From DATGPD01 sp041398565 (lineage in GTDB: Bacteria > Planctomycetota > UBA1135 > UBA2386), in contig JAWKUN010000003.1 in assembly GCA_041398565.1 (NCBI GenBank), positions 1,550,001-1,614,000 on the forward strand: DNA of 64,000 nt. Direction: 5' to 3'. Within the stretch, counting starts at the first letter, position 1. Each line of letters opens with the position of its first letter. Position numbers and translations under genes: made by a program. The notes under the pieces are model-generated. The model saw nothing but the letters and a program-made list of their open reading frames with translations. It did not search any database and had not been told where the DNA came from. Shown here piece after piece: positions 8,139 to 15,743 of the stretch.

Positions 8139-9440
8139 ATGCACACCCGCGAACGCGGCGCCGTCAACACGATGTTCTTCCTCATCATCTTCGTACTGAT
8201 GCTGGGGGCCGGATTCTTCGGCTACACGCAGTACGACGCCGCCAAGCAGATGGAGATGCGAGCCGAGGCGGCGAAGACCGAGGCTGCCAGGCTCAAGCTC
8301 GACCGCATCGTCCGTGATCACCTGCTCGAGGACCTGCGCAAGGTCGTCGGCGAAGCCGGTACCTACAAGGGCCGCACCGGCTGGGACTACAGCGCCGATC
8401 TGGACGAGGCCCGCAAGGCCGGCGTCGAGGTCTCCGAGATGCCCGAGGTCGCCAACGTCACCGTCCCCTCGGCGGTGACCACCAAGGTCGACGAGTTCGC
8501 CCGCGACCTGAAGATCCCCGCCAGCCTGACCACCGGTCTGGCCGACTTCTTGGGACAGATCCTGGTGGAGTACAAGAAGCGTGGCACCGAGCTGGCAGAC
8601 GCCAACTCGCAGGTCGAGAAGCTGCGCGGTGAGCGCACCGCGCTCGAGCGGTCGGTGGCACAGATCAACACCGAGCGCGCCGCCGAGGCCAGCGCCAGCA
8701 ACAAGAGCAACACCGAGCTGCGCCAGTACATCGACAGCAACATCGCCGACAAGCAGCGCTTGATCGACACGATGCGCAACGAGAACAACCAGCGTCGCAC
8801 CGAGATCTCGGAACTGACCGAGAAGCACAAGGGCGAGCTGCGCGACCTCGACAAGGTCATCGGCCTCAAGGACGCCAAGATCGCGGCCCTGGCCTCGACC
8901 GTGAAGCTGGTGAACCCGCCGCAGGCCGCGGACGGCAGCGTGCTGTCGACCTCGTCCAAGACCGGTCTCGGCTACATCGATCTCGGCACCAAGGACATGC
9001 TGCCGGTCGGCGCCATCTTCACCATCACCGACGCGGGTGATGGCAAGGAGAAGGCCAAAGCTCAGGTGAAGAACGTCGAGCGCGACCGCGCCGAGGTCAT
9101 GATCTTCGGCGTCAAGGACAAGTTCGACTACCCGGTGCAGGGCGACAAGATCAGCTCGCCGCTCTACAGCCCCGGAGTGCGTCGGCAGGTGGCCCTGATC
9201 GGGCGCTTCGGCTACCCGTACACCAAGGACACCATCAAGGAGATCCTCGAGAGCCTCGGCAACACCGTGCACGACAAGGTGGGCCCTGGCGTCGACCTGG
9301 TGATCATCGGCGACGAGACCCTGAACGCCGAGGGGACCGAGTTCGTCAAGGTCGAGGACACCGACGACTACAAGCTGGCCAGCACCCTGGGCGCCGAGTT
9401 CGCCCCGGTGAACAAGATCCGCGGCTTCCTCAAGCTCTGA
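8139..9440 (+). CDS. Membrane-anchored coiled-coil protein with C-terminal BRCT-like domain
   Basis: A 433-residue protein of unknown function. The ATG at 8139 is chosen because AGGAG stands 8 nt before it and a good promoter lies further up. Residues 11-30 (MFFLIIFVLMLGAGFFGY) form one membrane helix; residues about 140-245 are heptad-rich and charged, a likely coiled coil. Around 275-320 LGYIDLGTKDMLPVGAIFTI resembles a small beta-barrel seen in uncharacterised planctomycete proteins. The C-terminus (345-433) reads like BRCT: VALIGRFGYPYTKDTIKEIL, then SLGNTVHDKVGPGVDLVIIG, and a final DYKLASTLGAEFAPVNKI block like the end of the ligase-type BRCT. BRCT domains normally bind phosphoproteins or DNA in the cytosol, so a membrane-tethered one is odd. 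The gene stands alone between coaE and tatC. Confidence 0.72.
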   Translation: MHTRERGAVNTMFFLIIFVLMLGAGFFGYTQYDAAKQMEMRAEAAKTEAARLKLDRIVRDHLLEDLRKVVGEAGTYKGRTGWDYSADLDEARKAGVEVSEMPEVANVTVPSAVTTKVDEFARDLKIPASLTTGLADFLGQILVEYKKRGTELADANSQVEKLRGERTALERSVAQINTERAAEASASNKSNTELRQYIDSNIADKQRLIDTMRNENNQRRTEISELTEKHKGELRDLDKVIGLKDAKIAALASTVKLVNPPQAADGSVLSTSSKTGLGYIDLGTKDMLPVGAIFTITDAGDGKEKAKAQVKNVERDRAEVMIFGVKDKFDYPVQGDKISSPLYSPGVRRQVALIGRFGYPYTKDTIKEILESLGNTVHDKVGPGVDLVIIGDETLNAEGTEFVKVEDTDDYKLASTLGAEFAPVNKIRGFLKL

Positions 9441-9474
9441 GCCCGAAGGGCCGCACGCGATCTTCGTGAGCTCC

Positions 9475-9506
9475 GCAAGAGGCCGCGCATCGTCGCGGCC
9501 TCTTGC
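9475..9506 (+). terminator. Perfect 13-bp hairpin terminator
   Basis: GCAAGAGGCCGCG (9475-9487) pairs perfectly with CGCGGCCTCTTGC (9494-9506) around a 6-nt loop, 35 nt after the stop of the BRCT-like gene. There is no run of T after it, as is common in high-GC genomes. Confidence 0.7.
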
Positions 9507-9573
9507 CGTTCGTGAGTGTCGGCCGGCGCCGCACCGGTCGGAAAACGCGCGCTCTGGAGCCGCGCCTCCGACG

Positions 9574-9579
9574 TAGAGT
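9574..9579 (+). promoter_or_regulatory. -10-like hexamer 7 nt before the tatC start
   Basis: TAGAGT lies 7 nt before the tatC ATG, so a transcript from it would begin at or next to the start codon. No convincing -35 is seen 17-18 bp upstream. There is no ribosome-binding site, which fits a leaderless message. Confidence 0.4.
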
Positions 9580-9586
9580 GCGCGGC

Positions 9587-10549
9587 ATGACGGCGACGCG
9601 GCCAGCCTTGCCCAGGTCCAACGAGGATCTGCCGAAGATGTCCTTCGGCGAGCACCTCGAGGAGCTGCGCAAGCGCCTGTTCGTCTCGCTCGTCGCCATC
9701 GGCGTGTGCGTGCTCGGGCTGCTGCCGTTCAAGACGCAGATCACCGGCATCTACGTCGCGCCCTACCAGTGGATGTGGCAGCGGCTGTTCGCCGATTACC
9801 TGGGCGAGGTCAAGGCCGAGGTGGCGGCGGTCGGCACGCCCGGGCACGTGCCCACCCCGAAGGAACAACTCGTCCAGGACCTGCGGCGCGAACGCTGGGA
9901 GTTCTTGGAGAAGTACGGGCAGTCGATCCTCGATGGGTCGTTCCCGGACGAGTTCCTCCCCGAGGTCAACACGCGCGGCGGCTTCCAGGTGCGTCCCACC
10001 CTGGTCGCTCTGGGGGGGCTGGAGGACTTCTGGACCTTCATGGCGGCGTCGCTGCTGTTCGGTCTCGTCCTCGCGGCTCCCATCGTGCTCTACCAGGGGT
10101 GGGCTTTCATCGCCGCCGGCCTCTACAAACACGAGCGCAAGATGGTGCTCAAGTACGTGCCGCTGGCCACGGTCCTGTTGTTCGGCGGCATCGGCTTCGG
10201 CTACTCCACCGTCGTTCCTTGGGGCTCGTACTTCCTGATGAAGCTGATGAACTTCATGCAAGTCGAACCCATGCTGTCGGTGGCGCAGTACTTCACTCTC
10301 CTGCTGACCATGACCGCAGCGCTCGGCGTGGTCTTCCAGCTGCCGCTGGTGATGCTGGCGCTGCAGAAGATCGGGATCGCCACCTACGTCGGCATGCGCC
10401 GCAGCTGGCGCTACGTCATCCTCGGCATCTTCGTGCTGTCGGCGATCATCACGCCCTCGCCCGACCCCTTCACCCAACTCATGATGGCCGGACCGATGTG
10501 CCTGCTCTACGTGTTGGGTCTCGTCCTGTGCTGGCGGGCCCAGAAGTGA
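9587..10549 (+). CDS. tatC: Twin-arginine translocase subunit TatC with enlarged first periplasmic loop
   Basis: TatC is the polytopic receptor that binds twin-arginine signal peptides at the inner membrane. The 320-residue protein starts with MSFGEHLEELRKRL (the conserved HxxELRxR block). It continues with APIVLYQGWAFIAAGLYKHERK and the later helices ending in FTQLMMAGPMCLLYVLGLVL. The start at 9587 removes an Arg-rich run-on that begins in the terminator region. Between helix 1 and helix 2 the periplasmic loop covers about residues 50-150, roughly 100 residues, much longer than in Escherichia coli TatC. No tatA or tatB lies in the window. The stop overlaps the cinA start as GTGA. Confidence 0.92.
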   Translation: MTATRPALPRSNEDLPKMSFGEHLEELRKRLFVSLVAIGVCVLGLLPFKTQITGIYVAPYQWMWQRLFADYLGEVKAEVAAVGTPGHVPTPKEQLVQDLRRERWEFLEKYGQSILDGSFPDEFLPEVNTRGGFQVRPTLVALGGLEDFWTFMAASLLFGLVLAAPIVLYQGWAFIAAGLYKHERKMVLKYVPLATVLLFGGIGFGYSTVVPWGSYFLMKLMNFMQVEPMLSVAQYFTLLLTMTAALGVVFQLPLVMLALQKIGIATYVGMRRSWRYVILGIFVLSAIITPSPDPFTQLMMAGPMCLLYVLGLVLCWRAQK

Positions 10550-11799
10550 GCGGCAGCGCCGAGATCGTGGCGATCGGCGACGAGTTGGTGCACGGCCACT
10601 GCATCGACACCAACAGCGCCTGGCTGGCCGTGGCACTCGAGCGCCTGGGTATCGTCACGCGGCGCTTCCACGTCGTGGGCGACGGCGAGGCCGCGATCGC
10701 CGACGTGTTGCGCGAGAGCTGCGCGCGCGCGGACGTGGTGCTGACCACCGGCGGCCTCGGACCGACGCTCGACGACCGCACGCGCGAGGCGGCTGCCGCG
10801 GCGGCGGGCGTGACCCTCGCCCACGACGAGGCCGCCTGGCAACAGATCCTGGGATGGTTCGAGCGGCTGCAGCGGCGCCAGGTGCCGGTGAGCAACCGGC
10901 GGCAGGCGACGTTTCCCGTCGGTGCCGAAGTGCTCGCCAACGAATGTGGAACGGCCCCGGGTTTCGCGCTGCGCAGCGGGCGCGCGCTGCTGTGCGCGCT
11001 GCCGGGGGTGCCCAAGGAGATGAAGGCGATGTTCGAGGCGCAGGTGCTGCCCCGCGTGTCGGCGCTGGCGGTCGCCGACCACACGCCGACGGCGTTCGCG
11101 CAGCTGCACGTGCTCGGGCCGACCGAGGCCGCGTTGGGGGAGCGCCTGGCCGACTTCATGCGCGACGGCCGCAACCCGGCCGTGGGTATCACCGCCAGCA
11201 GCGGCCTGCTGACCGTGCGGGTGGCGGCCCGCGCCGGCGACCTGGCGGCGGCCGCCGCCCGGCGCGACGCCGACGTCGAGGCGCTGCGGCCTCTGCTGGG
11301 CGACGATCTGGTCGCCGAGGGAGGGCAGTCGGTGCAGGCGGCTCTGGTCGAGCGCCTGCGGGCGCGCGACGCGACCATCGCCGTGGCCGAGTCGTGTACC
11401 GCAGGCATGTTGGCGAGCACGCTGGCCGACGTGCCCGGCGTGTCGCGCGTGTTGGCCGGAGGCGTGGTGACCTACAGCAACGCGGCCAAGGAGCGCGAGC
11501 TCGGTGTGCCCGCCGCGATGCTGGCGAGCGAAGGCGCGGTGTCGGAAGCCGTGGCGGCCGCCATGGCCGGCGCCGTGGCGCGGCGCTTCGACGTGGCCGT
11601 CGGCGTCGGCATCTCCGGCATCGCCGGTCCCGACGGCGGCACGCCGGACAAGCCCGTCGGAACGGTGTGCTTCGCCACCGTCGTCGACGGCCAGATGGAG
11701 GCCTTCACGCGCCGCATCGCCAGCCTCGGCCGCGACTTCGTGCGTCGCCGGGCGGTGCTCGAAGCGATGGCCGCGCTGCTGCGCCGGCTGCGTCCTTGA
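10546..11799 (+). CDS. cinA: CinA-like protein: competence/damage domain plus nicotinamide nucleotide amidase
   Basis: A 417-residue, full-length CinA. The N-terminal half is the molybdopterin-binding-like (COG1058) domain, with EIVAIGDELVHGH, LTTGGLGPTLDDRTREA and ALPGVPKEMKAMFE; in family members it acts as an ADP-ribose pyrophosphatase. The C-terminal half (about 255-417) is the amidase domain that deamidates NMN in pyridine nucleotide recycling, with TIAVAESCTAGMLASTLADV and GVGISGIAGPDGGTPDKPVG, whose conserved Ser, Lys and Thr/Tyr region is present. The GTG start overlaps the tatC stop, so the two genes are translationally coupled. Competence is not implied by the name. Confidence 0.93.
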   Translation: MSGSAEIVAIGDELVHGHCIDTNSAWLAVALERLGIVTRRFHVVGDGEAAIADVLRESCARADVVLTTGGLGPTLDDRTREAAAAAAGVTLAHDEAAWQQILGWFERLQRRQVPVSNRRQATFPVGAEVLANECGTAPGFALRSGRALLCALPGVPKEMKAMFEAQVLPRVSALAVADHTPTAFAQLHVLGPTEAALGERLADFMRDGRNPAVGITASSGLLTVRVAARAGDLAAAAARRDADVEALRPLLGDDLVAEGGQSVQAALVERLRARDATIAVAESCTAGMLASTLADVPGVSRVLAGGVVTYSNAAKERELGVPAAMLASEGAVSEAVAAAMAGAVARRFDVAVGVGISGIAGPDGGTPDKPVGTVCFATVVDGQMEAFTRRIASLGRDFVRRRAVLEAMAALLRRLRP

Positions 11800-11865
11800 C
11801 GCACCGGTTTTTTGCGACCCCCGGTGGCACCACCATTCCTCCGCCGCTACAAAACCGACTCCCGA

Positions 11866-11939
11866 TTCGGAGTGGTGTAACGGTAGCACAACGGGTTCTG
11901 GCCCCGTTAGCCAAGGTTCGAATCCTTGCTCCGAAACCA
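11866..11939 (+). tRNA. tRNA-Gln (anticodon CTG)
   Basis: Acceptor arms TTCGGAG (11866-11872) and CTCCGAA (11929-11935) pair fully. The D arm contains GTGTAACGGTAGCAC, the anticodon stem-loop is ACGGG-TTCTGGC-CCCGT giving anticodon CTG, and the T arm is CAAGG-TTCGAAT-CCTTG. Discriminator A and an encoded CCA (11937-11939) follow. It reads CAG codons. Confidence 0.95.
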
Positions 11940-11945
11940 ATCCTC

Positions 11946-11978
11946 GCGAGGGGTCTGCGTCACCCGCAGACCCCTCGC
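11946..11978 (+). terminator. Perfect 14-bp hairpin between two tRNA genes
   Basis: GCGAGGGGTCTGCG (11946-11959) and CGCAGACCCCTCGC (11965-11978) pair perfectly around TCACC. It starts 6 nt after the CCA of the first tRNA and ends 4 nt before the second. It could terminate the first tRNA or guide RNase processing of a joint precursor; there is no T-tract. Confidence 0.6.
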
Positions 11979-11982
11979 TCGT

Positions 11983-12056
11983 TACCCGATGGTGTAAAGG
12001 CAGCACAGCAGGTTTTGGTCCTGCTAGTCCAGGTTCGAATCCTGGTCGGGTAACCA
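11983..12056 (+). tRNA. tRNA-Gln (anticodon TTG)
   Basis: Acceptor arms TACCCGA (11983-11989) and TCGGGTA (12046-12052) pair. The D arm is GTGTAAAGGCAGCAC, the anticodon stem-loop is GCAGG-TTTTGGT-CCTGC with anticodon TTG, and the T arm is CCAGG-TTCGAAT-CCTGG. Discriminator A and encoded CCA end at 12056. It reads CAA codons and pairs with the CTG isoacceptor just upstream. Confidence 0.95.
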
Positions 12057-12068
12057 CCGTGTTGCCCT

Positions 12069-12104
12069 GCTGCTTCCTCGAGGCGGCTGGATCCTCGAGG
12101 CAGC
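12069..12104. terminator. Hairpin after the tRNA-Gln pair
   Basis: GCTGC-TT-CCTCGAGG (12069-12083) pairs with CCTCGAGGCAGC (12093-12104), with the two T bases bulged and a 9-nt loop. It lies between the second tRNA and the end of the opposing Asp-box gene, so it may serve both directions. Confidence 0.4.
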
Positions 12105-12108
12105 TGCG

Positions 12109-13161
12109 TCAAAGGCGCGTCCGGTCTGCACCGTCGAAGACGAGGCGCGCCATGCGGCCGTCCGCCCCCACGGCGAACCCGACGCCTTCGCCGGCGAAGG
12201 CGACGGCGTGGAAGCCGCGGCTGTCGGCGGCCTCGAAGTTGTCGCCGCCATCGAACGAGACGTCGGTGCCGTTGGGGCCGACCGTCACCAGGACGAGCCC
12301 GTCGCGGCCCGGCACGAACGCTGCCGCCGAGCGGTAGCCGCCCGGGGACGCGCCTGCGGGTCGGCGCCACGTGCGGGCGCCGTCGTCGCTCACAGCTGCC
12401 ACTGCGAACGTCGCGTCCGGCTGCAGATAGTCGCCGCCGACGGCGACGACGCGCTCGCCGTGCACGGCGAGCGAGAAGATGCCGCGGCTGGCGGTTCCGG
12501 CGCGGACCAGGGTGGAGCTGCTGCGCCAACGGTCGCCGCCATCCTCACCGCGCAGCACGCGCGCCACCTCGCCACCGCCGGTCGCCACGAGGAATGTCCC
12601 GTCGTCCAGCATCGCCACGCAGGTGCCGCTGGCGGCAAAGGCCGCCTCGCCCGGTTGCGGCCGCGGCAGCGTCCCAATCGGCTCCCAGGTGGCGCCGGCG
12701 TCGCGCGAGCGCAGGGCGGTGAAGCGGCCGCCGATCGGGTCGCCGAAGGCGAACCCGGTGCCATTGGCGTCGAAGGCGATGCCGTCCAGGAAGGCGTCGG
12801 GGTTCTCGTCGCGCCAAACCTCACGCCAGGTCGCGCCGCCGTCGTCCGTCTCGAGGAGCAGCGCCGGGCTGCCGACCGCCATCACCACCGCGTGCAGGGC
12901 GCCGAAGGCGTGAACGTCGCGCAGGTCGCGTCCGGCCGCCAGGCCGGGGCCGCACGCGATCCAGGTGGTGCCTCCGTCGAGCGAACGCAAGCACGTCCCG
13001 TCGCTGCCGGTCACCCAGACGATCCGGTCGGTCACCGCGCAGACGCCGCGCAGCGAGGCGCGGGTCGGCGACGCCAGGGGGAGCACCGCGAGGGGCGGCG
13101 AGACTGGCAGGCCCGCGCATCCGACCAGCGCAGGGGCCCACAGGGCGTGGATGGAACGCAT
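12109..13161 (-). CDS. Asp-box (BNR/YCF48-like) beta-propeller lipoprotein
   Basis: A 350-residue exported protein. The N-terminus MRSIHALWAPALVGC ends in a lipobox (LVGC), so it is probably a lipoprotein. The mature part has repeated Asp-box turns of the S-x-D-G-G-x-T-W type: SLDGGTTW, TDDGGATW, SRDAGATW, SDDGARTW and SFDGGDNF, spaced about 45-70 residues. That indicates a five- to seven-bladed propeller like YCF48/HCF136 or sortilin-type folds. Such proteins bind partners or glycans; no sialidase catalytic residues are evident. It is divergent from the cytochrome c dehydrogenase gene, with 62 bp between the starts, and the pair could work together at the envelope, but that is only a guess. 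Confidence 0.8.
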   Translation of the reverse strand: MRSIHALWAPALVGCAGLPVSPPLAVLPLASPTRASLRGVCAVTDRIVWVTGSDGTCLRSLDGGTTWIACGPGLAAGRDLRDVHAFGALHAVVMAVGSPALLLETDDGGATWREVWRDENPDAFLDGIAFDANGTGFAFGDPIGGRFTALRSRDAGATWEPIGTLPRPQPGEAAFAASGTCVAMLDDGTFLVATGGGEVARVLRGEDGGDRWRSSSTLVRAGTASRGIFSLAVHGERVVAVGGDYLQPDATFAVAAVSDDGARTWRRPAGASPGGYRSAAAFVPGRDGLVLVTVGPNGTDVSFDGGDNFEAADSRGFHAVAFAGEGVGFAVGADGRMARLVFDGADRTRL

Positions 13162-13167
13162 CCGAGC

Positions 13168-13173
13168 AGTATC
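13168..13173 (-). promoter_or_regulatory. -10-like hexamer 6 nt before the Asp-box gene
   Basis: Read on the minus strand, GATACT lies 6 nt before the ATG at 13161. No clear -35 is present. The spacing would give a leaderless or nearly leaderless message. Confidence 0.35.
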
Positions 13174-13188
13174 GCCCGTTGCGGCGCG

Positions 13189-13217
13189 TTGACGGCACGG
13201 GGGCTGTTCCTGACGAT
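13189..13217 (+). promoter_or_regulatory. Promoter ending 6 nt before the cytochrome c dehydrogenase start
   Basis: TTGACG (13189-13194), a 17-bp spacer and GACGAT (13212-13217) precede the ATG at 13224 by 6 nt. The -35 is good and the -10 weak. Transcription would begin at about the start codon. Confidence 0.45.
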
Positions 13218-13223
13218 GGCACG

Positions 13224-15710
13224 ATGCCCGCGCGTGCGTTCCTTCCGTTGGTGGTCGCGTTGTCCGCGGTATCCGCTCCGGCGGCGCAGGCGGGCGATGC
13301 CAAGGATCGCCCGGGGACCCAGCAGACTCCGCCCTCGGGGTATGCGATCCCGCCGGCGCCGCCGCTCGACCCTTCGGCAGCGCTGGCGGCCTTCGTCGCC
13401 GCGCCAGGACTCCAGGTCGAGCTGGCGGCGGCCGAGCCCACGGTTGTGGCGCCCGTGTGCATGCAGTTCGACGGTGACGGCCGGCTCTGGGTGGTGGAGA
13501 TGCCCGGCTACATGCCCGACGTCGATGGTCACGGCGAGCGGGAGGCCAACGGCAGCGTCGCGGTGCTGGAGGACGAAGACGGCGACGGCGTCTTCGAGAA
13601 ACGCACCACGTTCCTCGACGGTCTCGTCTTGCCGCGGGCGGTGTGTGTGCTGCGCAACGCGGCGCTGGTCATCGCGCCGCCGCGGCTGCTGCTGTGTCCG
13701 GACCGGGACGGCGACCTGCGCGCCGACGCGAGCATCGAGCTCTTCGCCGACATGGGCGGTCTCGACAGTCCCGAACACGCGCCGAACGGTCTGCTGTGGG
13801 CGCTCGACAACCGCATCTATCTGGCCAAGCACGCTGCGTGCTACGTCTGGGACGGCCAGGTCTTGCGGCGCGAGCCGTCGCCGGCGCTGGGGCAGTGGGG
13901 CATCAGCCAAGACGACGCGGGCCGGTTGTTCTACAACGACAATTCGACGCACCTGCGCGTCGACCTGTTGCCGCGGCAGTTGGTGATGGCGAACCCGCAC
14001 CAGGGTCGCCTGGCCGGGCTCGACCATGTTCCCTGCCGCGACCAGACCGTGTGGCCGGTGCGCGTGACGCCGGGGGTCAACCGCGGCTACCAGCCCGGCG
14101 TGCTGAGAGAGGGCCGGCTGAGCGCGTTCACGGCGGCGTGCAGTCCGTTCGTGTACCGGGGCGACCTGTTGAGCGACTACCGCGGCGACGTCTTCGTCGC
14201 CGAGCCGGCCGCGAACCTGGTGCGTTGCGACGTGCTCGAGTCCGGCGCGGGCGCGGTGCAAGCGCGCCCGAAGGTCGCTGGCCGGGAGGTGCTCGCGTCG
14301 CTCGACGAGCGCTTCCGTCCGGTCGCTCTGGCCGAAGGGCCCGACGGGGCACTGTATGTCGCCGACATGGCGCGCGGTCTCATCCAGCATCGCCTGTTCG
14401 TCACGACGTTCTTGCGTCGGCAGGTGGAGGAACGTGGGCTCGAGGCTCCGCTCGACCGCGGCCGCATTTGGCGCGTCGTGCCGGCAGGCGGCCGCGTTGC
14501 GCGGCGACCGCGGATGTCGGCGGCGAGCATCGGCGAGTTGGTCGATGCTCTGGCGCACCCGTCGGGAGCCTGGCGCGATTTGGCACAGCGTGAGCTGGTC
14601 TGGCGCGGCGACGTGCGAGCCCTGGCCGCGCTCGACCGCTCGGTGCGCGCCGCCGCGTGGCCGGCGGCGGCGCACGCATTGTGGACAGCGCACGCACTCG
14701 GCGGTCTCGAGCGCGGTGCGTTGCTGGCGACGCTGTTCGCCTCGGATCCGCGTCTGCGTGGCGTGGCCTACCAGGTGGCTGCCGAGGCGTTGGGTCACGG
14801 CGGACGCACCCTGCTCGACAGTGCGCTTCTCCGCCGAGCAGACGACGAGGACGACGTCGAGGCGGCGCGCGTGTTGGCGCTGGTCCTGGGCCGGATCGAT
14901 CTGCCGGCGATGCCGCGGGCCGTGGAGGCGTTGGTCGCGCGCTTTCCCGACGATGGGCTCTTGGCGCAGGCGGTGGTGGCGGGGGCCGCGGGCCGTGAGC
15001 TCGTCATCCTGGCCGGGGTCGCGGATCCGCGGCTTGCCACGCTGGCCGCTGCTGCGGTGACGCGGCGTCGCGACGCCGACGAACTGCTCGCTCTGCTTCG
15101 GCAAGTCTCGACCCGAAGCGCGGAGTCCGGGCACTTCGATGCCCTACTGGCTGGCTTGCTGGCCGGCGTGCCGCGCCAGAAGAAGGAGGTGCGGCGCAGT
15201 GCCCTGGCGCGCGACGTGCGCGTGCGGGTGGCGGCGGCGCAGGTGCGATTGCGACTGGGTGACGCACAACGCGAGGCGTGGGCGGCGCTCGAGCCGGCGT
15301 TCGAACCACCCGTCGACGTCGCACCGGCGCGTTCGCTCACCGAGGCCGAGCTGCAGGCACTGGCGCGCGGGCAGATCGTCTTCGCCATCTGTGCCGGCTG
15401 TCACGGCACGGGAGGCGAGGGCACAGGCGAGGGCCCGCCGTTCGTGGGCAGCGAGTGGCTCGGCGGCCCGGCCGAGACCCTGGTGCGCATCGTCATGCAC
15501 GGCCTCGAGGGCGCGATCGAGGTCGACGGGCAGGCATGGAACCGCACCATGCCCAAGGTCGCGCTGGCAGAAGACGACATCGCCGCCGTCCTGACCTACG
15601 TCCGCCACACTTTCGCCGGGGCCGAGCCCGTGGCGGTCGACCTCGTGCGGGCGACCGCCTCTGCCACCGCCGGCCGCGACCGCCCCTTCACCCCCCCCGA
15701 ACTGAAGTAA
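13224..15710 (+). CDS. Secreted PVC-type dehydrogenase with C-terminal cytochrome c domain
   Basis: An 828-residue exported protein of a family expanded in Planctomycetota and Verrucomicrobia. After a signal peptide (MPARAFLPLVVALSAVSAPAAQAG) comes a PQQ/glucose-dehydrogenase-like propeller (about 55-430), with FDGDGRLWVVEMPGYMPD and EGPDGALYVADMARG. A HEAT-like helical region follows (about 430-690), then a single cytochrome c domain with CAGCH at residues 723-727 and a distal Met candidate in WNRTMPKVALAEDD. It is likely a periplasmic sugar or alcohol dehydrogenase that passes electrons to the haem; the substrate is unknown. The start at 13224 is supported by the signal peptide and an upstream TTGACG promoter. 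Its TAA stop lies inside a hairpin repeat. Confidence 0.88.
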   Translation: MPARAFLPLVVALSAVSAPAAQAGDAKDRPGTQQTPPSGYAIPPAPPLDPSAALAAFVAAPGLQVELAAAEPTVVAPVCMQFDGDGRLWVVEMPGYMPDVDGHGEREANGSVAVLEDEDGDGVFEKRTTFLDGLVLPRAVCVLRNAALVIAPPRLLLCPDRDGDLRADASIELFADMGGLDSPEHAPNGLLWALDNRIYLAKHAACYVWDGQVLRREPSPALGQWGISQDDAGRLFYNDNSTHLRVDLLPRQLVMANPHQGRLAGLDHVPCRDQTVWPVRVTPGVNRGYQPGVLREGRLSAFTAACSPFVYRGDLLSDYRGDVFVAEPAANLVRCDVLESGAGAVQARPKVAGREVLASLDERFRPVALAEGPDGALYVADMARGLIQHRLFVTTFLRRQVEERGLEAPLDRGRIWRVVPAGGRVARRPRMSAASIGELVDALAHPSGAWRDLAQRELVWRGDVRALAALDRSVRAAAWPAAAHALWTAHALGGLERGALLATLFASDPRLRGVAYQVAAEALGHGGRTLLDSALLRRADDEDDVEAARVLALVLGRIDLPAMPRAVEALVARFPDDGLLAQAVVAGAAGRELVILAGVADPRLATLAAAAVTRRRDADELLALLRQVSTRSAESGHFDALLAGLLAGVPRQKKEVRRSALARDVRVRVAAAQVRLRLGDAQREAWAALEPAFEPPVDVAPARSLTEAELQALARGQIVFAICAGCHGTGGEGTGEGPPFVGSEWLGGPAETLVRIVMHGLEGAIEVDGQAWNRTMPKVALAEDDIAAVLTYVRHTFAGAEPVAVDLVRATASATAGRDRPFTPPELK

Positions 15711-15742
15711 CAGAGTGGAGTCAGGCTCCTCTCTGTTACTTC
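15704..15742. repeat. Stop-codon hairpin repeat, copy A
   Basis: GAAGTAACAGAG (15704-15715) pairs with CTCTGTTACTTC (15731-15742), enclosing an inner GGAG/CTCC stem. The TAA at 15708-15710 is the stop of the dehydrogenase gene. Nearly the same sequence occurs at 29418-29456 in the same position relative to a gene end, and both are followed by GCTACGGGG. It probably ends transcription from both converging genes. Confidence 0.75.
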
Positions 15743-15743
15743 G

